A DNA stretch of 64,000 bases. Origin: Pseudoflavonifractor sp. MSJ-37 (GTDB lineage Bacteria > Bacillota > Clostridia > Oscillospirales > Oscillospiraceae). Location of the stretch: NCBI RefSeq assembly GCF_018917965.1, contig NZ_JAHLPP010000002.1, positions 310,001 to 374,000 of the forward strand, given 5' to 3'. Shown here piece by piece: positions 57,850 through 64,000 of this stretch; positions within the stretch are counted from its first letter, which is position 1; the number at the start of each line of letters is the position of its first letter. The translations under genes were made by a program, and so were the position numbers. Below the pieces are notes generated by a model. That model had not been told where the DNA came from, did no database searches, and saw only the letters and a program-made list of their open reading frames with translations.

Positions 57850-59643
57850 TTACTTCTGATACTCGGGCAGGAACTTGCGGTACTTCTCGATATAGGGGGA
57901 GAAGTCGTAGCGCTTGGGACGGGGGAAGTACTCGGTGTGCAGGAGCTCGTGGGACTTGTGGCTCAGAGGCGCGCCGAAGAACTCCTCGTAGATCGTCTTG
58001 ATGTCCGGGTTCTCGTGGCTCTTGCGGAGGGGCAGGTCCTTATCCAGCTCATAGAGGGCCTTGATGCGGGCCTGGCGCTTCTCGTTGGTGGTGCCGATGG
58101 GCTGGCCGCCGCCGCCGATACAGCCGCCGGGGCAGGCCATGATCTCCACGAAGAGGTACTCGGCCTCGCCGCTCTGGATGCGGCGGATGATTTCCTTGGC
58201 GTTCTTCAGGCCATTGACCACGGCCACCTTCAGCGGGGTGCCGTCCAGGTCGATGGTGGCCTCTTTGATGCCGCCCACCTCGCCGCGGACCTGCTCGAAC
58301 TCCAGCTTGGGCAGCTCCTTCTTGGTATAGAGCTCATAGGCGGTGCGGAGGGCGGCCTCCATGACGCCGCCGGTGGCGCCGAAGATCGCGCCGGCGCCGG
58401 AGCCGGTGCCCAGAGGCGCGTCGAACTCGCTCTCGGGCAGACCGGGCAGATCCAGGCCCTCATAGCGGATCAGCTTGGCCAGCTCACGAGTGGTGAGGAC
58501 CACGTCCACGTCCTGATAGCCGTCCCGGCCCAGTTCGGGACGGGTGGCCTCGAACTTCTTGGCGGTGCAGGGCATGATGGACACGGAGAAGATATCCTTG
58601 GGATCCCAGCCCATGCGCTGGGCGTAGTAGGTCTTGAGCACCGCGCCGAACATGCCCTGGGGGCTCTTGGCGGTGGACAGGTTGCCGATCAGCTCGGGAT
58701 GATGCTTCTCCATGAAGTTCACCCAGCCGGGAGAGCAGGAGGTGATCAGAGGCAGGCGGCCGCCCTTCTCGATCCGCTGGAGCAGCTCAGAGCCCTCCTC
58801 CATGATGGTCAGGTCGGCGGAGAAGTTGGTGTCGAACACCTTCTCGAAGCCCATCATCTTCAGGGCGGTGATCAGCTTGCCGGTGACCAGCTCGCCGGGC
58901 TCCAGGCCGAAGTCGTCGCCCACGGAGACGCGGATGGAGGGCGCGATCTGCACCACCACGTGCTTCTTGGAGTCGTGGAGGGCGTGGCGGACGTGGCTGG
59001 TGTGGTCCACCTCGGTCAGCGCGCCCACGGGGCAGACCAGCGTACACTGGCCGCAGAGGACACAGTCGGTCTCGTTCATAGGCAGATCGAAGGCGGTGGT
59101 GACCTTGCAGTCGGTGCTCCGGCCGGTGAAGGACAGAGCGCCGATGCCCTGGACCTCCGAACAGACCTTCACACAGCGGCCGCACTTGACGCACTTGGAG
59201 GGGTCCCGCACGATGGAGGGGTTGTCCAGACGGGGCTCCTCCGCCATGGACACGTCGGGCAGGTCGGGCTTGAGCCGGTTGAACCGGCGGCACAGGTTTT
59301 GCAGGTCGCAGTTGTTGTTGCGGGAGCAGGACAGACAGTTCTGATGATGGTCGGCCAGGATCAGGTCCAGCACGCCCACCTGAGCGTCATAGACCCGCTT
59401 GGAGTCGGTGACGACCTCCATGCCCTCCCACACCAGAGTGGAGCAGGCGGCCAGGAGCTTCCGCTGGCCGGTGACCTCCACCATGCACATACGGCAGTGG
59501 GCCTTGATGGACTGGTCAGGATGATAGCAGAGGTGGGGGATATCGATGCCGATGGTGCGGGCAGCCTCGATGATCCGGGTCCCCTCGGGCACCTCCACGG
59601 GCATATGATTGATGGTCAGATGGATGATCTTCTTCTCGCTCAT
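57850..59643 (-). CDS. hydA: NADH-linked [FeFe] hydrogenase catalytic subunit
   Basis: A 597-residue group A [FeFe] hydrogenase. An N-terminal [2Fe-2S] ferredoxin-like domain (HLCYHPDQSIKAHCRMCMVEV), a HxxxCxxC-type cluster (HHQNCLSCSRNNNC near 98) and two [4Fe-4S] motifs (CVKCGRCVKVC near 148, CVLCGQCTLVCP near 190) precede the H-cluster domain. H-cluster motifs are TSCSPGW near 302, MPCTAKKFE near 355 and MACPGGCIGGGGQP near 500. A C-terminal extension of about 90 residues follows. It should evolve or consume H2 while exchanging electrons with NADH, and probably ferredoxin, through the partner subunits. The ATG overlaps the NuoF-like stop (4 bases). Confidence 0.95.
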   Translation of the reverse strand: MSEKKIIHLTINHMPVEVPEGTRIIEAARTIGIDIPHLCYHPDQSIKAHCRMCMVEVTGQRKLLAACSTLVWEGMEVVTDSKRVYDAQVGVLDLILADHHQNCLSCSRNNNCDLQNLCRRFNRLKPDLPDVSMAEEPRLDNPSIVRDPSKCVKCGRCVKVCSEVQGIGALSFTGRSTDCKVTTAFDLPMNETDCVLCGQCTLVCPVGALTEVDHTSHVRHALHDSKKHVVVQIAPSIRVSVGDDFGLEPGELVTGKLITALKMMGFEKVFDTNFSADLTIMEEGSELLQRIEKGGRLPLITSCSPGWVNFMEKHHPELIGNLSTAKSPQGMFGAVLKTYYAQRMGWDPKDIFSVSIMPCTAKKFEATRPELGRDGYQDVDVVLTTRELAKLIRYEGLDLPGLPESEFDAPLGTGSGAGAIFGATGGVMEAALRTAYELYTKKELPKLEFEQVRGEVGGIKEATIDLDGTPLKVAVVNGLKNAKEIIRRIQSGEAEYLFVEIMACPGGCIGGGGQPIGTTNEKRQARIKALYELDKDLPLRKSHENPDIKTIYEEFFGAPLSHKSHELLHTEYFPRPKRYDFSPYIEKYRKFLPEYQK

Positions 59644-60905
59644 CTGACAGCCACCTCCTTCTTCACAGCGAATACTTCAGGGAACCGCTTCATGGCGGAG
59701 AGCAGGGCGGACTGTGCGGTCTCGCCGAGGCCGCACATGGAAGCGGTGGACATGATGTTGGCGTACTTCTCCATCAGCTTCAGGTCCTCCTCCGTGTGGG
59801 TGCCCTCGGCGATCTTCTCCAGGAAACGGGCGATGTGACGGTTGCCCTCGCGGCAGGGGGTACACTGGCCGCAGGACTCATGGCAGAAGAACTGCTGGGT
59901 CATGCGCAGGAAGCCGATGACGCTGGTCCGCTCGTCCACCACCAGCACCGCGCCGGAGCCGATGGCAGTGAGGTCGGCGCCCTTCATGCCCTTGTAGGTG
60001 TACTGGGTGTCCAGCTGAGCGGGAGAGGCCAGCCGGCCGGACGCACCGCCGAGCTGGACCAGCTGGAGCTGATGGCCGTCCTCGATGCCGCCAGCCAGAT
60101 CGTAGATGATCTCACGCAGGGTGATGCCGAAGGGGACCTCGAACACGCCGGGATCTTTAACGTTGCCGCAGACCGAGATCAGCTTGGTGCCCGGGCAGTC
60201 GGGGGTGCCCTGAGACTTGTAGAAGCCGTCCTTGTCCAGCAGGAGCGGGGGGACCAGGGACAGGGACTCCACGTTGTTCACACAGGTGGGCAGGTGGAAG
60301 GCGCCGCACTGCTTGATGAACGGCGGCTTCATGCGGGGACGGCCCGAGTGGCCCTCCAAGGACTCGCATAGGGCGCTGCCCTCGCCGCAGACATAGGCGC
60401 CCGCGCCGGAGTACAGATGGATCCGATAGTTGAAGCCCTCATGGCCCAGGATGTTGTCGCCCAGATAGCCGGCATCCTCGCACTGCTTGATGGCGGAGAG
60501 GAGCTGGGGGCGCAGATGGGCATACTCCTCGCGCATATAGATGTAGCCGTTGTCGGCGCCCACGGACCAGCCGGCGATGATCATGCCCTCCAGCAGCTGG
60601 AAGGGATCTTTGCTCAGCAGCTCGCGGTCCTTGAAGGTGCCGGGCTCGCCCTCGTCGGCGTTGCAGACCACGCACTTGTGGGGGCCGGGGACGGAACGGG
60701 CCTGGGACCACTTGCGGCCCATATCGTAGGCCGCGCCGCCGCGGCCCTGGACGCCGTTGTCCGAGAGGACCTTGGCGATGGCGTCGCCGTCCATGTCCAG
60801 CGCCTTGCGCAGGGCGGTGAAGCCGCCGATGAGCTCATAAGACACCAGACTGGCGGGGTTGTACTTCCCGAAGTTCCGGGTGATGAACGAGACAGACTTG
60901 CTCAT
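59640..60905 (-). CDS. hydB: NuoF-like hydrogenase subunit (FMN/NADH-binding)
   Basis: A 421-residue diaphorase subunit. GRGGAAYDMGRKW near residue 55 starts the NADH/FMN fold, with CNADEGEPGTFKDRELL near 82, YSGAGAYVCGEGSALCESLEGHSGRPRMKPPF near 165 and the [4Fe-4S] motif ESCGQCTPCREGN plus a later Cys (MCGLGETAQS) near 345-395. It lacks the N-terminal thioredoxin-like and C-terminal ferredoxin extensions of longer HydB proteins. It passes electrons between NADH and HydA. AGAGAGGAG precedes the ATG. Confidence 0.93.
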   Translation of the reverse strand: MSKSVSFITRNFGKYNPASLVSYELIGGFTALRKALDMDGDAIAKVLSDNGVQGRGGAAYDMGRKWSQARSVPGPHKCVVCNADEGEPGTFKDRELLSKDPFQLLEGMIIAGWSVGADNGYIYMREEYAHLRPQLLSAIKQCEDAGYLGDNILGHEGFNYRIHLYSGAGAYVCGEGSALCESLEGHSGRPRMKPPFIKQCGAFHLPTCVNNVESLSLVPPLLLDKDGFYKSQGTPDCPGTKLISVCGNVKDPGVFEVPFGITLREIIYDLAGGIEDGHQLQLVQLGGASGRLASPAQLDTQYTYKGMKGADLTAIGSGAVLVVDERTSVIGFLRMTQQFFCHESCGQCTPCREGNRHIARFLEKIAEGTHTEEDLKLMEKYANIMSTASMCGLGETAQSALLSAMKRFPEVFAVKKEVAVR

Positions 60906-60920
60906 GCTTCCACTCCTCTC

Positions 60921-61421
60921 TTAGTCCAGCTGCTGGAGCATATCGATGATACGCTCCTCGCTGTCCAGATGTCCGTAGACCACGCCGTTGACCCGCACCG
61001 CGGGGGACACGTCGCAGGCGCCGAAGCAGGGGACCTTCTCGATGGAGAAGCGGCCGTCGTAGGTGACCTCGCCGATCTCCAGGTTCAGCAGGCGCTTGAG
61101 GGTCTCGCACAGGGCGTCGCTGTCCTTCACGCGGCAGGGGGCGCTGTCGCACACCTGGAGGGTGTACTTGGCGCGGGGCTTGTCGTGGAGGGCAGAGTAG
61201 AAGGTGATCACGTCGTAGACCTGAGTGGGATGGATCTCCAGACGCTCGGCCAGATAGTAGGCCGCGGGCTCAGGGATGTAGTGGCGCTCGACGGCGGCCT
61301 CCAGATCCAGCAGGATCCCGACCAGCTGGGTCGCGTCGCCGTCGTGGGCGTCGATGACGCGGTCGACCAGCTCCACCATCTCGGGCGTGAGCTCGTTCAT
61401 TTTTTGGGCAAAGGGCTTCAT
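60921..61421 (-). CDS. hydC: NuoE-like [2Fe-2S] hydrogenase subunit
   Basis: A 166-residue thioredoxin-fold [2Fe-2S] protein. IPEPAAYYLAERLEIHPTQVYDVITFYSALHDKPR near residue 49 is the NuoE helical region. Cluster Cys residues are in LQVCDSAPCRVKDS near 90 (CxxxxC) and VPCFGACDVSPAV near 130 (CxxxC). First gene of the hydC-hydB-hydA operon. GAGGAGGAGG precedes the ATG. The upstream gap is AT-rich and may hold redox control; no clear Rex site was found. Confidence 0.93.
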   Translation of the reverse strand: MKPFAQKMNELTPEMVELVDRVIDAHDGDATQLVGILLDLEAAVERHYIPEPAAYYLAERLEIHPTQVYDVITFYSALHDKPRAKYTLQVCDSAPCRVKDSDALCETLKRLLNLEIGEVTYDGRFSIEKVPCFGACDVSPAVRVNGVVYGHLDSEERIIDMLQQLD

Positions 61422-61761
61422 GCAGGTGCCTCCTCCTCTTGTTGCATACGAGCAGATACTGATAAGTTCAAAAATCAGAAATGCAAGTATGGAGCTTGTA
61501 AATATGAGTATTTCCTAGAGAAAAAGTGGACTTTCTTGCAGAAAAAGTGCGGGACTGACCGGATATATAACATTCTATACTGATAGTTCTGATTCTGCAA
61601 GTATAAAAGTTGAACATGGCGCAGATATGGAGAGATCTACAAAAACAGGGGCTGAAATATAGATAGATCAACTGATATGATGACTTCGGGAGGAAGAATA
61701 ACGGGCCTGAGACCGGGGCAGACTGTGCGAGACACAGACGGAACGAGGAGGAGGCGGTCCT
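61422..61761. other. AT-rich divergent intergenic region between the hydrogenase and gerA operons
   Basis: A 340-base gap that is clearly more AT-rich than its surroundings. It must contain promoters for the hydrogenase operon (minus) and the gerA operon (plus, expected to be SigG-type). A weak TTGAAC-17-TATGCA (minus, about 61441-61469) overlaps the hydC leader too closely to be convincing. TTCTGCAAG and CTTGCAGAA occur as inverted copies (61531-61539, 61592-61600), a possible operator pair. No gene or RNA was recognised. Confidence 0.5.
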
Positions 61762-63273
61762 ATGTGGGACGAGAAACGGGAACGGGAAGAGCATCCGCCC
61801 CACCCCCGAAAGGAGCCGCGGCTGGACCTGCCGCTGACGGTGGAGGGCGTGCGGACGGCGTTTCGGGACTGCGCGGACCTGTCCGTCCGGGAGCTGATCC
61901 GGCCGGGCGGCGAGCGGGTGACGCTCTGCGCGCTGGATGGCATGGTGAAGGCGGAGCGGATCGGGGATCAGGTCCTCCGGCCCCTGGCGCAGGACCGGGA
62001 GTTGGCTGGGCTCCGGGGCGAGGAGGCCCTCCGGCGGATGGCGGAGGGCGGTCTCTGGGGCGTACAGGCCCGGCGGCGGGACACGATGGACCAGGCGGCG
62101 GCGGATCTAATCGGCGGGTGGTGTCTGCTGTTCTGCCCGGGGGCGAAGGGGGCGCTGGCCCTGTTTGCCGCCACGGAGGATAAGCGGGCCGTGGGGCCGC
62201 CCGCCGGAGAGACGGTGATCAAGGGGGCCCAGGACGGCTTCGTGGAGAGCCTGCGCACCAACACCAGTCTGGTCCGGCGGCACATCAAGGCGCCGGAGCT
62301 GAGGATCCGGGAGCAGACGGTGGGACGGCAGTCCCTGACAGCGGTGGACGTGGTCTATCTGGAGGGCATCGCGGACCCGGCGGCGGTGTCGGAGCTGGAG
62401 CGCCGCCTGCGGCGGATGGACGTGGACGGCGTGCTGGGCACCGGAGATCTGGTGGAGTATCTGGTGGACGATATCCGCACGGCGTTCCCGCTGATCCAAT
62501 ACACGGAACGACCGGACCGGTTCTGCGGCGGCCTGCTGGAGGGGCGGGTGGGCCTGCTGGCAGACGGTCTGCCGCTGGGCTATCTGGCTCCCAGTACTGT
62601 GAGCAGCTTCCTGCGGGCGCCTCAGGACAAGACCAGCAACTGGATCATGGCCAGCGTGATCCTCTTCCTCCGCTGGCTGTGTGTGGCGGTGGGGCTGTTC
62701 CTGCCCGCCCTCTATATCGCTATGGCCACCTTCCATCAGGAGATGATTCCCACCAAGCTGGCCCTGTCCATGATCGCCGCCAAGCAGGACGTGCCCTTCG
62801 AGACCGTGTTCGAGGTGCTGATCATGCTGGTGGCCTTCGAGATCTTGCAGGAGGCGGGGCTCCGCCTGCCCCAGTCCATCGGACAGACCGTGTCCATCAT
62901 CGGCGGCCTGGTGGTTGGCCAGGCCGCGGTGGAGGCCAAGATCGTCTCACCGGCGGTGCTGATCGCGGTGGCGATCGCCGGCGTGGCGGGATACACCACG
63001 CCCAGTCAGGAGATGGCCGGAGCTCTGCGGCTGTGGCGGTTCCTGCTGGCGGTACTGGCCAGCGTGGCGGGGCTCTTCGGCGTGGTGGGGGGCGCGGCGG
63101 TCCTCATCTGCCATCTGGCGGAGCTCGAGTGCTTCGGCGTGCCCTATCTGGCGCCCTTTGCCGGGGGTCGAGGCCTGCCGGGGGCGATGCGGGCGGTGGT
63201 CCGGCGGCCCCTCTCTCAGGAAAAGCTCCGGCCGGGGATCCTCCGGCCGAGGAACAGGAGGCGACAGCGATGA
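61762..63273 (+). CDS. Spore germination protein, GerA family (A subunit)
   Basis: A 503-residue germinant-receptor A subunit. The N-terminal soluble domain (about 25-285) ends in KGAQDGFVESLRTNTSLVRRHIKAPELRI near 153 and VDVVYLEGIADP near 200, typical of GerA; about five membrane helices follow from 290 to 455 (ASVILFLRWLCVAVGLFLPALYIA; QSIGQTVSIIGGLVVGQAAVEAKIVSPAVLIAVA). It forms an inner-spore-membrane nutrient receptor with B and C subunits. GAGGAGGAGG precedes the ATG. The next gene overlaps by 4 bases. Confidence 0.93.
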   Translation: MWDEKREREEHPPHPRKEPRLDLPLTVEGVRTAFRDCADLSVRELIRPGGERVTLCALDGMVKAERIGDQVLRPLAQDRELAGLRGEEALRRMAEGGLWGVQARRRDTMDQAAADLIGGWCLLFCPGAKGALALFAATEDKRAVGPPAGETVIKGAQDGFVESLRTNTSLVRRHIKAPELRIREQTVGRQSLTAVDVVYLEGIADPAAVSELERRLRRMDVDGVLGTGDLVEYLVDDIRTAFPLIQYTERPDRFCGGLLEGRVGLLADGLPLGYLAPSTVSSFLRAPQDKTSNWIMASVILFLRWLCVAVGLFLPALYIAMATFHQEMIPTKLALSMIAAKQDVPFETVFEVLIMLVAFEILQEAGLRLPQSIGQTVSIIGGLVVGQAAVEAKIVSPAVLIAVAIAGVAGYTTPSQEMAGALRLWRFLLAVLASVAGLFGVVGGAAVLICHLAELECFGVPYLAPFAGGRGLPGAMRAVVRRPLSQEKLRPGILRPRNRRRQR

Positions 63274-64000
63274 GACGATCCGCAGCGGCTCTGGCCCTCC
63301 TGCCCCTGCTGGGGCTGACCGGATGCCAGAAGGGGTTCGATCTGCTGCCCCAGGCCCGCTCTCTGGGGAGCATGGTCCTCATGCGCACCATGGGCATCGA
63401 CCTGGGGGAGACATATGCCGTACGGGTCACGGTGTCCAGCGGCGAACAGAGCCTGGGCCGTGGCGAGGGCTCGGAGGAGGCTCTGGTCCTCCAGAAAGAG
63501 GCAGAGAGCATCAGCGGCGCCTGCCTGGCCATGCAGGGACAGGGGGCCTCCTATGTGTTTTATGGCCATGTGGGCCAGCTCCTGCTGGGGGAGTCGGCGG
63601 CCCGGGACGGGCTGGAGGTGCCGCTGGACTATGTGCTGGGGGATATCGAGACCCGGCTGGAGACCGATGTGTATCTGGTCCGGGGCGCAGAGGCGGGCGA
63701 GGCCATCGCCGCGGCCGCAAAGGAGGGCTCCGCCACCAAGCGCTTAGAGGCGGTGGAGAAGGACGGTGGTCTGCTGTCCAGATCCATGACCCGGGCAGCG
63801 GAAGAGACGCTGGAGGATCTCCTGGAGAACGGGGACACCTTCCTGCCGGCCCTGGCCCTGGAGGGCGAGGACCGGGAGATGGACCCAAGAGGCTATGGCC
63901 TGGTCCGGGACTGGGCGCTGGTGGACTGGATCCAGGGGGAAGAGGCCCATGGGGCGGAGCTCCTGCTGAGCGAGGTGGAGGCCGATATCTTAGAGGTAGA
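63270..64000 (+). CDS. Ger(x)C-family spore germination lipoprotein (partial, runs off the window)
   Basis: An open frame with no stop before the window end, giving 243 residues. It starts MRRSAAALALLPLLGLTGCQKG, a signal peptide with lipobox LTGC (Cys near residue 19), followed by the GerC-type MGIDLGETYAVRVTVSS segment near 41 and SISGACLAMQGQGASYVFYGHVGQLLLGESAARDGL near 80. It is the C subunit of the germinant receptor. The ATG overlaps the gerA stop (ATGA). A B subunit gene is expected further downstream or elsewhere. Confidence 0.9.
   Translation, partial: MRRSAAALALLPLLGLTGCQKGFDLLPQARSLGSMVLMRTMGIDLGETYAVRVTVSSGEQSLGRGEGSEEALVLQKEAESISGACLAMQGQGASYVFYGHVGQLLLGESAARDGLEVPLDYVLGDIETRLETDVYLVRGAEAGEAIAAAAKEGSATKRLEAVEKDGGLLSRSMTRAAEETLEDLLENGDTFLPALALEGEDREMDPRGYGLVRDWALVDWIQGEEAHGAELLLSEVEADILEV

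Noticed and set aside
61422-61761. Rex operator before the hydrogenase operon
   Set aside because: No TTGTGAA-like inverted repeat could be found; the inverted TTCTGCAAG copies do not resemble a Rex site.

Overview
The window is one contiguous stretch of a GC-rich, spore-forming, strictly anaerobic Clostridia chromosome, most likely Oscillospiraceae (Flavonifractor/Lawsonibacter/Intestinimonas type). This placement rests on the gene content: a germination protease (gpr), gerA/gerC-type germinant receptor genes, an S-layer-homology protein, a trimeric NADH-linked [FeFe] hydrogenase, selenium-dependent molybdenum hydroxylase maturation genes, a glycyl T-box, AGGAGG ribosome binding sites and frequent TTG/GTG starts. 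No phage, insertion sequence with a transposase, CRISPR array, rRNA or tRNA gene was seen.

Layout. 1-4.0 kb: a DUF4179-like membrane protein, then an iron alcohol dehydrogenase/aldehyde dehydrogenase pair behind a leader ending in a terminator hairpin. 4.0-9.3 kb: glyQS under a T-box, gpr, rpsT, a YihY-type membrane protein and a hypothetical. 9.3-17.0 kb, minus strand: mgsA, a MinD-like ATPase, rsmG, a small membrane protein, mscL, serS, a coiled-coil membrane protein, parB, parA, two perfect parS sites and a noc-like gene. This is an origin-proximal type of neighbourhood, although dnaA and mnmG are not in view. 17.1-23 kb: two minus-strand units, mntP-yqeC-yqeB-xdhC and a hydantoinase plus a MobA/MocA-like nucleotidyltransferase, with tadA and a candidate small RNA between them. 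Together they look like maturation and accessory functions for a selenium/molybdenum hydroxylase whose catalytic subunit lies outside the window. 23-28 kb: threonine synthase, an uncharacterised PLP enzyme, a hairpin-rich intergenic region and acetyl-CoA acetyltransferase.

28-31.2 kb: a translationally coupled GntR-ATPase-permease operon. 31.3-34.3 kb: a PrsA-type foldase lipoprotein and an M23/LysM/G5 endopeptidase with a WalR-like box at its promoter. 34.36-35.05 kb: a non-coding fold-back element with arms of about 210 bp. 35.1-46.2 kb: mfd, a vanW-dltA-carrier operon, pth, prs, a GlmU-like protein with a degraded uridylyltransferase half, an HD protein and a YitT-like membrane protein. 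46.3-54.0 kb: a secreted SLH/GH18 protein, then xpt followed by a complete BMP-type nucleoside ABC importer, which together suggest purine salvage. 54-64 kb: a calcium-type P-ATPase, a CofE-like ligase, the hydrogenase operon (NuoE-like, NuoF-like, HydA), and the start of a gerA-gerC operon cut by the window end.

Most interesting for follow-up: the fold-back element and the dispersed repeat family related to it; the vanW-dltA-dltC-like operon lacking dltB and dltD; a parS site built into an intrinsic terminator; the candidate small RNA downstream of tadA; the cluster of inverted repeats at 26.2-26.5 kb; and enzymes that appear to have lost key residues (MgsA-like, GlmU-like). All calls come from reading the sequence; no database search was run.
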